Positions 17,760 through 26,361 of a DNA stretch of 64,000 nucleotides are shown one piece after another. Made by a program: the position numbers and the translations under genes. The stretch's first letter is position 1, and each line of letters opens with the position of its first letter. This DNA comes from Malonomonas rubra DSM 5091 (GTDB lineage: Bacteria > Desulfobacterota > Desulfuromonadia > Desulfuromonadales > Geopsychrobacteraceae), in the NCBI RefSeq assembly GCF_900142125.1, contig NZ_FQZT01000001.1:124001-188000 (forward strand). Direction: 5' to 3'. Under the pieces are notes generated by a model, which was given only the letters and a program-made list of their open reading frames with translations, was not told the DNA's origin and ran no database searches.

Positions 17760-18803
17760 ATGGTTCAAACAAACAATATCAATGTTCGGGAAGTCACCCC
17801 GATTATCGCTCCGGAAGATTTAAAACAGGTCTTCCCTCTCGACCTTAAAGATGCGGCCTTTGTCAACGATAGCCGCAACGCGATCAAAGACATCCTGCAT
17901 GGTGACGACAAGCGGATGATTGTGGTCGTCGGCCCTTGCTCTATTCACGACCCGAAAGCAGCCATTGAATACGCTGAAAAGCTGGCCGCACTGTCGCAGA
18001 AAGTGCAGGACAAATTGCTGGTGGTCATGCGCGTTTATTTTGAAAAGCCACGCACTACTGTCGGCTGGAAAGGCCTGATCAACGATCCCGACATGGATGG
18101 CTCGCACAAAATCTCCAAGGGACTCGGCATCGCCCGACAACTCTTCAGTCAGATTACCCAGCTACATCTGCCGATTGCCAGCGAAATGCTTGAGCCGATC
18201 ATTCCGCATTACCTGTCAGACATGATCAGCTGGGGTGCGATCGGCGCTCGTACGACCGAATCGCAAACCCACCGTGAAATGGCCAGCGGCCTCTCTTTCC
18301 CGGTCGGTTTCAAAAACGGTACCGACGGCGGACTGAAAATCGCGACTGATGCCATGGCGGCAGCACGCTGCTCGCACAGCTTTCTCGGTATCAACTATGC
18401 CGGACGCAGTTCCGTCGTTGAAACCACCGGCAATCCAGATATTCACATTGTTCTGCGTGGAGGAAACGACGGTCCCAACTATTCACCGGATGATATCGCC
18501 GCGACTACTGAGCTGCTGAAGAAAAATAACCTGCCACCATCGATCATGGTCGACTGCAGCCACGCCAACTCTTACAAAAACCACGAGCGCCAAGGCGAAG
18601 TCCTTGATAGTATCGTCGAGCAAATTGCGACTGGAACGACGTCAATTAACGGTGTAATGATTGAAAGTAATCTCAAGGCAGGCAACCAGAGTATTCCTGA
18701 TGATCTCAGTCAATTAAAATATGGCGTCTCAGTTACAGATAAATGTGTCGACTGGGAAACAACAGAAGACATGCTGCTGCGAACATTCAACCGCTTAGCT
18801 TAA
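17760..18803 (+). CDS. aroG: 3-deoxy-7-phosphoheptulonate synthase (DAHP synthase, class I)
   Basis: A 347-residue enzyme for the first step of the shikimate pathway (PEP + erythrose 4-phosphate to DAHP). It has class I alpha motifs: VVVGPCSIHDP, MRVYFEKPRTTVGWKGLINDP (PEP and metal site), GARTTESQTHREMASGLSFPVGFKNGT and IMVDCSHANSYKN. Length and motifs equal those of the E. coli AroF/G/H group, which are feedback-regulated; which amino acid controls this copy cannot be read by eye, so the G in the symbol is nominal. It is a single gene, with RBS GAGGATAAC at the ATG and a strong terminator 8 nt past the stop. Confidence 0.95.
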   Translation: MVQTNNINVREVTPIIAPEDLKQVFPLDLKDAAFVNDSRNAIKDILHGDDKRMIVVVGPCSIHDPKAAIEYAEKLAALSQKVQDKLLVVMRVYFEKPRTTVGWKGLINDPDMDGSHKISKGLGIARQLFSQITQLHLPIASEMLEPIIPHYLSDMISWGAIGARTTESQTHREMASGLSFPVGFKNGTDGGLKIATDAMAAARCSHSFLGINYAGRSSVVETTGNPDIHIVLRGGNDGPNYSPDDIAATTELLKKNNLPPSIMVDCSHANSYKNHERQGEVLDSIVEQIATGTTSINGVMIESNLKAGNQSIPDDLSQLKYGVSVTDKCVDWETTEDMLLRTFNRLA

Positions 18804-18810
18804 ATACACT

Positions 18811-18838
18811 AAAGGCAGGGGCTCTCGCTCCTGCCTTT
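18811..18838 (+). terminator. Intrinsic terminator of the DAHP synthase gene
   Basis: Stem AAAGGCAGG / CCTGCCTTT with a 10-nt loop, followed by TTATTTT on the plus strand. Confidence 0.85.
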
Positions 18839-18930
18839 TATTTTCCAATACTCACTCCTGTTCAACCTTCTTGTTAATATTCTAGACTGAAAAAGTCAGC
18901 AAAGCCCTGTCAGCGTAAATACGAAAAACC

Positions 18931-18959
18931 TTTACTTTCACTCCGACAAACATTAGAAT
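18931..18959 (+). promoter_or_regulatory. Sigma-70-type promoter of the diguanylate cyclase gene
   Basis: TTTACT (18931-18936), 17 nt, TAGAAT (18954-18959; 5 of 6). It lies about 30 nt before the ATG. Confidence 0.45.
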
Positions 18960-18988
18960 CGCCTAAAATCAAATCCAGAGAGTATTCA

Positions 18989-19918
18989 ATGACCCGAACA
19001 CTTCTGATCATCGACGATTCAAAAGCGATTCGTACCCAGGTAGAACAGACCTTTTCTGATGGCAAACTGTTTACCAAGATCCTGACGGCTGCCGACGGGA
19101 TAGAGGCATTCAAGCTGCTGGTCAGCAACAAGATAGATATCGTTCTTTGTGACATCGAAATGCCAGGCATTGATGGATTGAAGTTTCTCGCCATGATGCA
19201 GTCACGCGAAGATCTGAAGGAAATTCCGATCATCATGTTAACCAGCCATGGCGATCTGAACACCAAAGTTCGCGGCCTGGAATCTGGAGCATGTGACTAC
19301 ATCACCAAGCCTTTTGAACCAGCAGAGATGGTCGCCCGCGTACACGTGCAAATGCAGATTAAAACCCTGCAGGATGAATTGCGCCGCAGCAATCAACTAT
19401 TAATGGAACTGGCACAAACTGACCCGCTGACCCGCCTCTACAATCGCCGCTACCTTTACGAAAAGCTGGAAGTCGAACTGAATCGCTGCTTCCGCAACAA
19501 AAATGCGATTTCGCTGATCATGACCGACATCGATCACTTCAAACAGGTCAACGACCGCTTCGGTCATCAGGTTGGAGATGAGGTCCTGACAAAAATTGCC
19601 GACCTGCTGCAACATGAACTACGCACCTACGACCTGGCTGCACGTTATGGTGGGGAAGAATTCTGCCTGGTGTTGCCGGAGACCGAGCTTGACGAAGCCT
19701 GCGAGGTCGCTGAGCGGATCCGGCAGCGTGCCGAACAGATGAAATTTCGTGATGCGATGGAAAACCACACGATCACGATGAGCTTTGGGGTGGCAGCCTA
19801 CGATGGCACAAACAGCAAAGGCACCATCGATGAATTGATACGTGTCGCCGATGATGCCCTCTATGAAGCAAAAAACTCAGGCCGCAATCAGGTTAAAGAC
19901 AAAGAAATCTCAGACTGA
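18989..19918 (+). CDS. PleD-like response regulator/diguanylate cyclase (REC-GGDEF)
   Basis: A 309-residue cytoplasmic protein. The REC domain (residues 3-120) has the acidic pair IIDDS, phospho-acceptor Asp in VLCDIEMPGIDG, and the conserved Thr and Lys (LTSH, KPFEP). The GGDEF domain (about 140-305) has an intact active-site motif (YGGEEFCLV). RTYD lies five residues before the motif and matches the inhibitory RxxD I-site, so feedback inhibition by c-di-GMP is likely. It should make c-di-GMP when phosphorylated. No cognate kinase adjoins it. It converges on the DUF3467 gene with a 15-nt gap. Confidence 0.93.
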   Translation: MTRTLLIIDDSKAIRTQVEQTFSDGKLFTKILTAADGIEAFKLLVSNKIDIVLCDIEMPGIDGLKFLAMMQSREDLKEIPIIMLTSHGDLNTKVRGLESGACDYITKPFEPAEMVARVHVQMQIKTLQDELRRSNQLLMELAQTDPLTRLYNRRYLYEKLEVELNRCFRNKNAISLIMTDIDHFKQVNDRFGHQVGDEVLTKIADLLQHELRTYDLAARYGGEEFCLVLPETELDEACEVAERIRQRAEQMKFRDAMENHTITMSFGVAAYDGTNSKGTIDELIRVADDALYEAKNSGRNQVKDKEISD

Positions 19919-19933
19919 TTTTCAAAGCAACCC

Positions 19934-20242
19934 CTAATGCATCGGGCTATCAACATCCGCTTTCAATGATGTCTTCTCTTCCAGCTCTATCTCTCCGAAC
20001 CGCTGTTCATACGCTTGAATATTCCGCTGCAGAGTTCGCAGCAGACGCTTAGCATGGCGCGGCGACGTAATCACCCGTGACTGGACTTTGGCTTTCGGAG
20101 CCTGTGGCTGTACATAAATATAATCGAAAACAAACTCGCTGTCGTTGTGATTGATTACCACCATATTGGTGTAACGTCCCGAGGCGATATCGTCATCGAT
20201 CTGAATTTCCAGTTTCAATTCCTGCTCTTTCGCTTTGTCCAT
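19934..20242 (-). CDS. DUF3467 family protein
   Basis: A 102-residue acidic protein. The central block (SGRYTNMVVINHNDSEFVFD, then YVQPQAPKAKVQSRVITSP and HAKRLL) is the DUF3467 signature. Members are widespread and small, and their function is unknown. It lies 13 nt downstream of another small gene on the same strand, so the two are probably co-transcribed. Confidence 0.8.
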   Translation of the reverse strand: MDKAKEQELKLEIQIDDDIASGRYTNMVVINHNDSEFVFDYIYVQPQAPKAKVQSRVITSPRHAKRLLRTLQRNIQAYEQRFGEIELEEKTSLKADVDSPMH

Positions 20243-20255
20243 AACAACTCTCCGT

Positions 20256-20576
20256 TTACAGATCGTTCAGCAGCCGATAAATCATCTGCTCAAGTTCCCA
20301 GATTTTTGCGCCAGCCTTATCATGCCCATCTTTTTCCAGCATGACTCGGGCGCGGTCGAGACACTCATGGCTCTTCAACAGGACCGGTGACAACTTCGCT
20401 TCAATCTGAAACTGGGGGATTTCTCCGACCGATTCTGTCAATTCCTGCATCTCTTCGACTGCAATATCGACTTGACGCAGCGCGTTAACAGTCGATTCCG
20501 GGAGTTCTTCGTACAAACGATCCGATTCTTTATCCAGCTGATCCAGCAACTGCCGGTAGCGTTCCGAGATTGACAT
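20256..20576 (-). CDS. Conserved small helical protein of unknown function
   Basis: A 106-residue, mostly helical, acidic protein (MSISERYRQLLDQLDKESD start). The start at 20576 follows AAAGG at a 7-nt spacing, which favours it over ATGs further upstream. I do not recognise a family. No signal peptide, membrane segment or metal motif is visible. It precedes the DUF3467 gene by 13 nt on the same strand, so the two may act together. Confidence 0.6.
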   Translation of the reverse strand: MSISERYRQLLDQLDKESDRLYEELPESTVNALRQVDIAVEEMQELTESVGEIPQFQIEAKLSPVLLKSHECLDRARVMLEKDGHDKAGAKIWELEQMIYRLLNDL

Positions 20577-20681
20577 CTGAAAACCTTTCATCTGCTTTGT
20601 TAGCGGCAAAACGAGTGCGACATCCTAAGCGAAGAGGTAAAAAAGATCAACGCCCGAAAGGGATAAAGCGGGGTAAAAAAG

Positions 20682-20711
20682 TTGACTTTTTCGAGTCCGG
20701 ACTGTTACTTT
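20682..20711 (+). promoter_or_regulatory. Sigma-70-type promoter of the thi operon
   Basis: TTGACT (20682-20687; 5 of 6), 18 nt, TACTTT (20706-20711). It ends 14-16 nt before the first paired bases of the TPP riboswitch, as expected for the riboswitch start. Confidence 0.5.
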
Positions 20712-20724
20712 CAAAAAACTGAAT

Positions 20725-20815
20725 ATAGCCCTAGGGGAGTCGTCGTTACTGAGAGCTCGAATTCGAGCGACCCTTGGAACCTGATCCGGCTAATACCGGC
20801 GTAGGGAAGTGGCTG
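20725..20815 (+). ncRNA. TPP riboswitch (THI element)
   Basis: Conserved THI-box blocks are present in order: GGGGAGT, CTGAGA (20749-20754), ACCCTTGGAACCTGATC and TAATACCGGCGTAGGGAA. P1 can form between CCCTA (20729-20733) and TAGGG (20802-20806). The P3 arm is a perfect GCTCGAATTCGAGC palindrome. It precedes thiF-S-G-H-E. GTGGCTG (20809-20815) just after P1 can pair with CAGCCAC (20839-20845), the left side of the terminator, which gives an antiterminator. TPP binding should favour termination. Confidence 0.95.
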
Positions 20816-20839
20816 AATACACCGGTAGCAACAACCGGC

Positions 20840-20864
20840 AGCCACCTTTTGGTGGCTTTTTTTT
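20840..20864 (+). terminator. Riboswitch-controlled terminator
   Basis: Stem AGCCACC / GGTGGCT with a TTTT loop and an eight-T tract (20857-20864), between the TPP aptamer and thiF. Its left arm is also the target of the antiterminator sequence 20809-20815. Confidence 0.9.
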
Positions 20865-20875
20865 GTCGTAATGAA

Positions 20876-21685
20876 ATGATGCGGATTTACCTGAACGAAC
20901 AACCAATCGAGGTTCCTGCGGATATCAGCCTGTTCGACCTGCGTCAACAGCGGCGACCGGATGCGGACCTGCTCATCATCAACGGGCATCCGGCAAAACA
21001 AGATCAACCTTTGCAGGAGGATGATCGGGTTGTTCTTATTCAGCGTGGCCAGCAACCACGCCCTGACGAATTGGACGCCTTGCTGCGGGCAAGACACACA
21101 CCGGGTGTTCACGACAAGATAAAGCAAAGCTGCGTCGGTATTGCTGGCGTCGGCGGCCTTGGCTCGGCCATTGCCGTTGCGCTCACGCGGATCGGCATCG
21201 GCAAACTGGTGATTGTCGATTACGACTTGGTCGAGCCATCGAACCTGAATCGCCAGCAATATTTTATTGATCAGATCGGTCTGCCGAAAGTTACTGCTCT
21301 ACAGGAAAACCTGCAGCGAATCAATCCAGGGGTAGAGATCGAAGCGCATCAGGTCAAAGTCACACCGGACAACATCTGTGAACTTTTTGGCCAGGTTGAT
21401 GTTCTGGCAGAGGCATTCGATGCTGCGGAAGAGAAGGCGATGCTGACAGGCAACTTCCTTAGCAAAATTGCTGACAAACCACTGGTTGCCGGCTCAGGCA
21501 TGGCGGGATATGAGCCATCAAACAGCATCCAGACGGAACGGCTCAGCGACCGGCTAATTCTCTGCGGTGATGGCACAACAGCTGCAGAACCGGGTCGTGG
21601 ATTGATGGCTCCAAGAGTCGGCATTGCAGCGCATCACCAAGCCAACGCAATTTTACGCCTGTTGCTCGGTGAGAAGCCGGAATAA
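20876..21685 (+). CDS. thiF: ThiF-family adenylyltransferase with N-terminal ThiS-like domain
   Basis: A 269-residue protein. Residues 1-62 form a beta-grasp ThiS-like domain (RIYLNEQPIEVPADISLFDL... DDRVVLIQRG) that lacks the terminal Gly-Gly needed for a sulfur carrier. Residues 75-269 are an E1-type nucleotide-binding domain (GVGGLGSAIAVALTRIGIGKLVIVDYD, NLNRQQY). It resembles ThiF family 2, which adenylates the C-terminus of ThiS. No CxxC zinc pair is visible. The start (ATGATG at 20876-20881) has no good ribosome site apart from GGTGG inside the terminator stem. It is the first gene after the TPP riboswitch. Confidence 0.88.
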   Translation: MMRIYLNEQPIEVPADISLFDLRQQRRPDADLLIINGHPAKQDQPLQEDDRVVLIQRGQQPRPDELDALLRARHTPGVHDKIKQSCVGIAGVGGLGSAIAVALTRIGIGKLVIVDYDLVEPSNLNRQQYFIDQIGLPKVTALQENLQRINPGVEIEAHQVKVTPDNICELFGQVDVLAEAFDAAEEKAMLTGNFLSKIADKPLVAGSGMAGYEPSNSIQTERLSDRLILCGDGTTAAEPGRGLMAPRVGIAAHHQANAILRLLLGEKPE

Positions 21686-21696
21686 AAGGACGAAAT

Positions 21697-21897
21697 TTGA
21701 TGCAACTGAAAATCAACGGTCAGAACCGCGAATTTGATCATCAGCTTAGTATCAGCGGGTTGCTGCAACAGCTGCAACTTGCACCGGAGCGCGTTGTCAT
21801 TGAACTGAACACGAAAATCCTTACTGCTGAAGCCCACGAAACCCTGCTGAACGATGGCGACACGCTGGAAATCATTCAGTTTGTCGGTGGCGGCTGA
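21697..21897 (+). CDS. thiS: Sulfur carrier protein ThiS
   Basis: A 66-residue ubiquitin-fold protein. It begins MQLKINGQNREF and ends FVGGG, so the mature Gly-Gly tail is either the last two glycines or is exposed after trimming one residue. It carries thiocarboxylate sulfur to ThiG for the thiazole ring. It starts 11 nt after thiF and is followed by thiG after 33 nt. Confidence 0.93.
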   Translation: MMQLKINGQNREFDHQLSISGLLQQLQLAPERVVIELNTKILTAEAHETLLNDGDTLEIIQFVGGG

Positions 21898-21930
21898 AAC
21901 AGACTAAACCAGAAAAACAGGATAAACATC

Positions 21931-22701
21931 ATGGATAAACTTGTTATCGCCGGTCGTGAATTCAACTCCCGCCTGATGGTCGGAACCGGTAAATTTGCTT
22001 CCAACCAGGCCATGGTCGATGCGATGGAGAATTCCGGCAGTGAGATCGTCACCGTTGCCCTGCGCCGTGTCGATATCGACAGCCCGGAAGATTCGTTGTT
22101 GTCACACATCGATCCTAATCGCTACCTGCTACTGCCGAACACCAGCGGTGCCCGCGATGCTGAAGAAGCAATCCGCCTGGCCCGCCTGGCGCGTGCTGCA
22201 GGCTGTGAACCCTGGGTTAAACTGGAAGTCACCCCGGACCCTTACTACCTGCTGCCTGATCCAGTCGAAACCCTGAAGGCGGCTGAAGTCCTGGTCAAGG
22301 AAGGTTTTATCGTTCTTCCATACATGCCAGCCGATCCGGTTCTGGCACGTCATCTGGAAGAAGCCGGCACTGCGACTGTCATGCCGCTGGGGGCACCGAT
22401 CGGCACCAACCGCGGCATCCGCACTCGCGACCTGATCTCTATCATCATCGAACAATCCGGTGTTCCGGTCGTTGTCGATGCCGGGCTCGGGGCGCCATCC
22501 CACGCCGCTGAAGCAATGGAGATGGGTGCCGACGCCGTTCTCGTCAACACCGCTCTCGCCGACACTCCCGATCCGGCAGCCATGGGTCGCGCGTTCAAAA
22601 AAGGAGTAGAAGCAGGTCGTGAAGCCTACTTGGCTGGGCTTGGACCACAGCGCGACAAGGCTGAAGCGTCCAGCCCACTTACCGGCTTTTTGAGAGATTA
22701 A
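21931..22701 (+). CDS. thiG: Thiazole synthase
   Basis: A 256-residue TIM-barrel enzyme that makes the thiazole phosphate of thiamine from DXP, dehydroglycine and ThiS thiocarboxylate. Family motifs are intact: [17 protein letters not shown], the Schiff-base lysine in [29 protein letters not shown] and [26 protein letters not shown]. It lies 33 nt after thiS and 4 nt before thiH. Confidence 0.97.
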   Translation: MDKLVIAGREFNSRLMVGTGKFASNQAMVDAMENSGSEIVTVALRRVDIDSPEDSLLSHIDPNRYLLLPNTSGARDAEEAIRLARLARAAGCEPWVKLEVTPDPYYLLPDPVETLKAAEVLVKEGFIVLPYMPADPVLARHLEEAGTATVMPLGAPIGTNRGIRTRDLISIIIEQSGVPVVVDAGLGAPSHAAEAMEMGADAVLVNTALADTPDPAAMGRAFKKGVEAGREAYLAGLGPQRDKAEASSPLTGFLRD

Positions 22702-22705
22702 TAAG

Positions 22706-23830
22706 ATGAGTTTTGAACAGCAATTGCAGCAGTACCCGCAGCAGGAAATTCATGAACTGGTGCGAAACGCAACACCGCAGCGGATCGAGCAGGCGTTACA
22801 TCGTCCCCGCTTAAGCATGGAAGATTTTGCTGCCCTGCTCTCACCACAACTGACCGACGATCAGTTGGAGGCAATGGCAAACCGCGCTCACAAAATCACC
22901 AAACAGCGCTTTGGTCGCACCATTCTGCTTTATGCCCCCCTTTACTTGTCGAACGAGTGCCACAACGGCTGCAAATACTGCGGCTTCAGCGCCGACAATC
23001 ATCTGCCACGCAAAACGTTGTCCCTCGACGAGGTTGAGCGCGAAGCCAAGCTGCTGCGTGATCAGGGGTTCCGCCACATGCTGCTGCTAACCGGCGAAGC
23101 ACCGGAAGCCGCCGGTATCGATTACCTGGAAACAGCGATCAAAACGATGAAGCATCACTGTGGTTCAGTTTCGATTGAAGTCTTCCCAATGGACACCAAC
23201 GGCTACAAGCGAATGGTCGACGCCGGAGTCGATGGCCTGACGCTTTACCAGGAAACTTACGACCCTGATCTTTACCGCCAGCTCCACCCCTACGGTCCGA
23301 AGAGCGATTACAGCTATCGTTTGGCAGCCCCGGAGCGTGCCGGCGAAGCTGGAATGAGACGCATCGGCGTTGGCGCCCTGCTCGGCCTCGGCGATTGCCT
23401 GACCGACGTTTTCTACACTGGTTTACACGCGCTCTATCTGGCACGCAAATTCTGGCGAACACAGGTCACAATCTCATTTCCGCGCATGCGCCCGGCCGAA
23501 GGCGGCTACCAACCGAACAGTATCGTCAGTGATCGCCAGCTTACCCAATTTATCTGTGCTCTGCGCCTGCTGATTCCGGACGCTGGTCTGATTCTGTCGA
23601 CCCGGGAAAGCTCTGAACTGCGGGACAACCTGCTGCCCCTTGGCATCACCCAGATGAGCGCCGGTTCCTGCACCGCCCCCGGGGGCTACGGCGATGACGA
23701 TCACGAAAGCGAGCAGTTTGCCATCAGCGATGAACGCTCGCCGGCCGAAATGGAAGCATTGCTACGCGCCCGTGGCTATGACCCGGTCTGGAAGGACTGG
23801 GACAGCGCCTTTTTGAACGAAGCCAGCTGA
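22706..23830 (+). CDS. thiH: 2-iminoacetate synthase (radical SAM)
   Basis: A 374-residue radical SAM enzyme with CHNGCKYCGF (CxxxCxxC cluster) near residues 86-95. It cleaves tyrosine to dehydroglycine and p-cresol, the oxygen-independent route that replaces ThiO. Other family signatures: LLLTGEAPEAAGIDYLE, LYQETYDPDLY and SAGSCTAPGGYG. It overlaps thiE by 1 nt. Use of ThiH agrees with anaerobic growth. Confidence 0.96.
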   Translation: MSFEQQLQQYPQQEIHELVRNATPQRIEQALHRPRLSMEDFAALLSPQLTDDQLEAMANRAHKITKQRFGRTILLYAPLYLSNECHNGCKYCGFSADNHLPRKTLSLDEVEREAKLLRDQGFRHMLLLTGEAPEAAGIDYLETAIKTMKHHCGSVSIEVFPMDTNGYKRMVDAGVDGLTLYQETYDPDLYRQLHPYGPKSDYSYRLAAPERAGEAGMRRIGVGALLGLGDCLTDVFYTGLHALYLARKFWRTQVTISFPRMRPAEGGYQPNSIVSDRQLTQFICALRLLIPDAGLILSTRESSELRDNLLPLGITQMSAGSCTAPGGYGDDDHESEQFAISDERSPAEMEALLRARGYDPVWKDWDSAFLNEAS

Positions 23831-24456
23831 TGCCCGACCTGCCATCGATCTACCTGATCACTGATCGCAAACAGATTCCACAGGACAAGCATTTTCTCAG
23901 GGTCCTGGAAGAGTTGTTAGCAGCTGGTGTCGGCATGTTGCAGTTGCGGGAAAAAGACCTTTCTGCTGCTGAGCTTTTGCCACTAGCATTGCAGGTACGT
24001 CGGCTGACAAACAAATATTCCTGCAGAATGCTGATCAACGACCGCATTGATGTTGCTTTAGCCGTCGATGCTGACGGGGTTCACCTTGGTGGGCACTCAC
24101 TCCCCCCCACCATCGCCCGAATGCTTATCGGACCCGATAAGTTGATTGGCGCTTCCACCCACAACATTGATGAGGTTTTCGCTGCAACTGATCAGGGTGC
24201 AGACTTCGTCACTTTTGGCCCAGTTTTCCACACGCCTTCCAAAGCGGCTTACGGAGAACCCGTTGGCCTTGAAAAACTGCAACAAGCCTGTCATCAAAAA
24301 ACAATCCCGATTTACGGGCTGGGTGGCATAAAACCAGAGAATACGCCAGACGTAAAGCAGGCAGGTGCCGATGGAATCGCCATGATCTCTGGTCTGCTTT
24401 GCGCTGACTCACCGTCCAGCAGTTATCACCAGTTCCTGAAAAACTTCGACTTCTGA
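23830..24456 (+). CDS. thiE: Thiamine-phosphate synthase
   Basis: A 208-residue TIM-barrel protein. It has LQLREKDLSA, MLINDRIDVALAVDADGVHLGG, GASTHNIDE and VTFGPVFHTPSKAAYGEPVGLEKL. It joins HMP pyrophosphate and thiazole phosphate. It is the last gene of the riboswitch-controlled operon; thiC and thiD are not in the window. No terminator is obvious before the next promoter at 24467. Confidence 0.95.
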   Translation: MPDLPSIYLITDRKQIPQDKHFLRVLEELLAAGVGMLQLREKDLSAAELLPLALQVRRLTNKYSCRMLINDRIDVALAVDADGVHLGGHSLPPTIARMLIGPDKLIGASTHNIDEVFAATDQGADFVTFGPVFHTPSKAAYGEPVGLEKLQQACHQKTIPIYGLGGIKPENTPDVKQAGADGIAMISGLLCADSPSSSYHQFLKNFDF

Positions 24457-24466
24457 CTTCGATTAC

Positions 24467-24494
24467 TTGTCATTTCAAAGAGTTAAATTAGAAT
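24467..24494 (+). promoter_or_regulatory. Sigma-70-type promoter of the SLC13-type permease gene
   Basis: TTGTCA (24467-24472; 5 of 6), 16 nt, TAGAAT (24489-24494; 5 of 6). It suggests the permease has its own transcript separate from the thi operon. Confidence 0.5.
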
Positions 24495-24531
24495 AGAGGC
24501 ATCGGTAACCATTTATTTTACTCGGTGCCAC

Positions 24532-26301
24532 ATGCAAATTGCTCTCGTTCTAAGCATTCTCTGTCTGGCAATCCTGTTATTCGCAACCGGCTGGATCCGT
24601 ATGGATCTGGTCAGCATCCTGATTCTGCTGACCCTGCCCCTTTTCGATATTATCCCGGCAGAACAAGCCTTTCTTGCATTCAGCAACCCCGCGGTCATTA
24701 CTGTCGCTGCAATGTTCATAATGAGCGCCGCTATTGCCAACACGGGCGTTACCGGACATCTCGGCCGTTGGCTATTCAGCTTTGCAGAAAAAAGCGAAAC
24801 CAAACTGGTCCTGGCGATTATGAGTTTGACCGCTATCGTTTCTGCCTTCATCAACAATATTGGTGCTGCCGCCGTACTTTTACCGATGGTGACCGGAATA
24901 GCGAAGAAGGCCGAGATTGCCGCTTCGCGCCTGCTGATGCCGTTGGCTTTCGGTTCACTGATTGGTGGATTCTGCACCTTGATTGGAACCCCGCCGAATA
25001 TCCTGATTAATGAGTTGATGCTCGAATATGCCGGGCATGAGTTCAGCATGTTCGACTTCACCCCTCTCGGTCTGATGGTTATCATTATCAGCATCGGCTA
25101 CATGATGCTTTTCGGGCGCCACCTGCTACCGGACAATCCGCCAGCCTCAGTACCGCACCTGAACCAGGTGAAAGCCTATATTTCTGAAATCCGGCTAAAA
25201 AAGGAATCACCATTTGTTGGTAAAACTCTGCAGGCAACTGGGCTGAATAGTGACTTTCAGCTGAAAATCCGTTCGCTACTACGGGAGCAGCTGAAAATAA
25301 CCTCACCACGCCGCTCCATTGTCCTTCGCGCCGATGACATACTTTTCCTCGAGGGCAAACCGGAGCAGATTCTGAAATTGAAAGAGATCAAAGGGATTGA
25401 GGTTGTTCCCGGCGGAGCACAAATCAGTGATGCACAGGAAAAAGAGAAACTTCGGGTAGCAGAAGTAGCGCTAACCCCAACCAACGAACTGGTTGGAAAA
25501 ACCTTGCGTGAGGTCCACTTCAAAGACAACCATGGCCTGAACGTACTGGCAATCTGGCGTAAAGGGGAACCAGTGGTGAAGCATGTGGATCAAGTTATCT
25601 TGAAGTTCGGAGACATGCTTCTGATCGAAGGACCAGAAAACCAGATTCTTCATCTCGCGGACAAACATGATTTTCTACTGCTCGGCGGCATTAAGCCTGA
25701 GCCATACCTGCCAAGCAAAGCTCCCTTGGCTATACTGATCATGCTTGCCGTTATTCTCGCGGTCACGGCAGGCCTGCTGCCAATCATGCACGCCGCAACA
25801 CTGGGCGCAGCGGCAATGATTTTGACCGGGTGTATCAAGTTGAGTGATGCCTACGAAAGTATCAACTGGCCTGTCATTATGTTAATTGCCGGCACCCTGC
25901 CTCTCGGCATGGCGATGGAGGTCAGCGGTGCTTCAGCCTATCTGGCCAACCAGCTAACAGCACTGGCAGGCCCTTATGGTCCCTGGTTGACCTTGGCCGT
26001 CCTGTTCCTGATCACCATGCTGCTCACCTGCATCATGAGCAATGCAGCCACAGCTGTTTTGCTGGCACCAATCGCTTTTGACCTGTCTCTTCATTTCGGC
26101 GTCAACCCACAACCTTTTTTCATGACTGTTGCCCTGGCCGCTTCAACCTGCTTCATGACACCTGTCAGTCACCAGTCGAACGCGCTGGTCATTGGCCCTG
26201 GCGGCTATGTCTTTGCTGACTACCTGCGCGTTGGGACGCCATTGAACATCCTTATATGGTTTGCAGCCAGCTTTACAATCCCGCTGATTTTTCCATTTTA
26301 A
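24532..26301 (+). CDS. SLC13/DASS-type permease with two TrkA-C (RCK_C) domains
   Basis: A 589-residue inner-membrane transporter. Two membrane halves (about residues 1-195 and 395-589) carry the twin family motifs NNIGAAAVLLPMV... LIGGFCTLIGTPPNI and SNAATAVLLAPIA... TPVSHQSNALV. Between them are two RCK_C domains (about 215-290 and 300-380: FVGKTLQATGL... and LVGKTLREVHF...), which bind small ligands and regulate transport in relatives. Substrates of such carriers include sulfate, dicarboxylates and citrate; which one applies is not decidable here. It follows thiE by 75 nt with its own promoter, so a thiamine link is not implied. Confidence 0.88.
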   Translation: MQIALVLSILCLAILLFATGWIRMDLVSILILLTLPLFDIIPAEQAFLAFSNPAVITVAAMFIMSAAIANTGVTGHLGRWLFSFAEKSETKLVLAIMSLTAIVSAFINNIGAAAVLLPMVTGIAKKAEIAASRLLMPLAFGSLIGGFCTLIGTPPNILINELMLEYAGHEFSMFDFTPLGLMVIIISIGYMMLFGRHLLPDNPPASVPHLNQVKAYISEIRLKKESPFVGKTLQATGLNSDFQLKIRSLLREQLKITSPRRSIVLRADDILFLEGKPEQILKLKEIKGIEVVPGGAQISDAQEKEKLRVAEVALTPTNELVGKTLREVHFKDNHGLNVLAIWRKGEPVVKHVDQVILKFGDMLLIEGPENQILHLADKHDFLLLGGIKPEPYLPSKAPLAILIMLAVILAVTAGLLPIMHAATLGAAAMILTGCIKLSDAYESINWPVIMLIAGTLPLGMAMEVSGASAYLANQLTALAGPYGPWLTLAVLFLITMLLTCIMSNAATAVLLAPIAFDLSLHFGVNPQPFFMTVALAASTCFMTPVSHQSNALVIGPGGYVFADYLRVGTPLNILIWFAASFTIPLIFPF

Positions 26302-26304
26302 ACA

Positions 26305-26341
26305 AAAAAGAGGTAAACACCGGAAGTGCTTACCTCTTTTT
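26305..26341. terminator. Bidirectional terminator between the permease and hup
   Basis: Arms AAAAAGAGGTAAACAC (26305-26320) and GTGCTTACCTCTTTTT (26326-26341) pair along 16 bases with one mismatch. The A-run and T-run flanks serve both convergent genes. Confidence 0.85.
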
Positions 26342-26361
26342 ATTCTTATGAAGTTTGCCGT

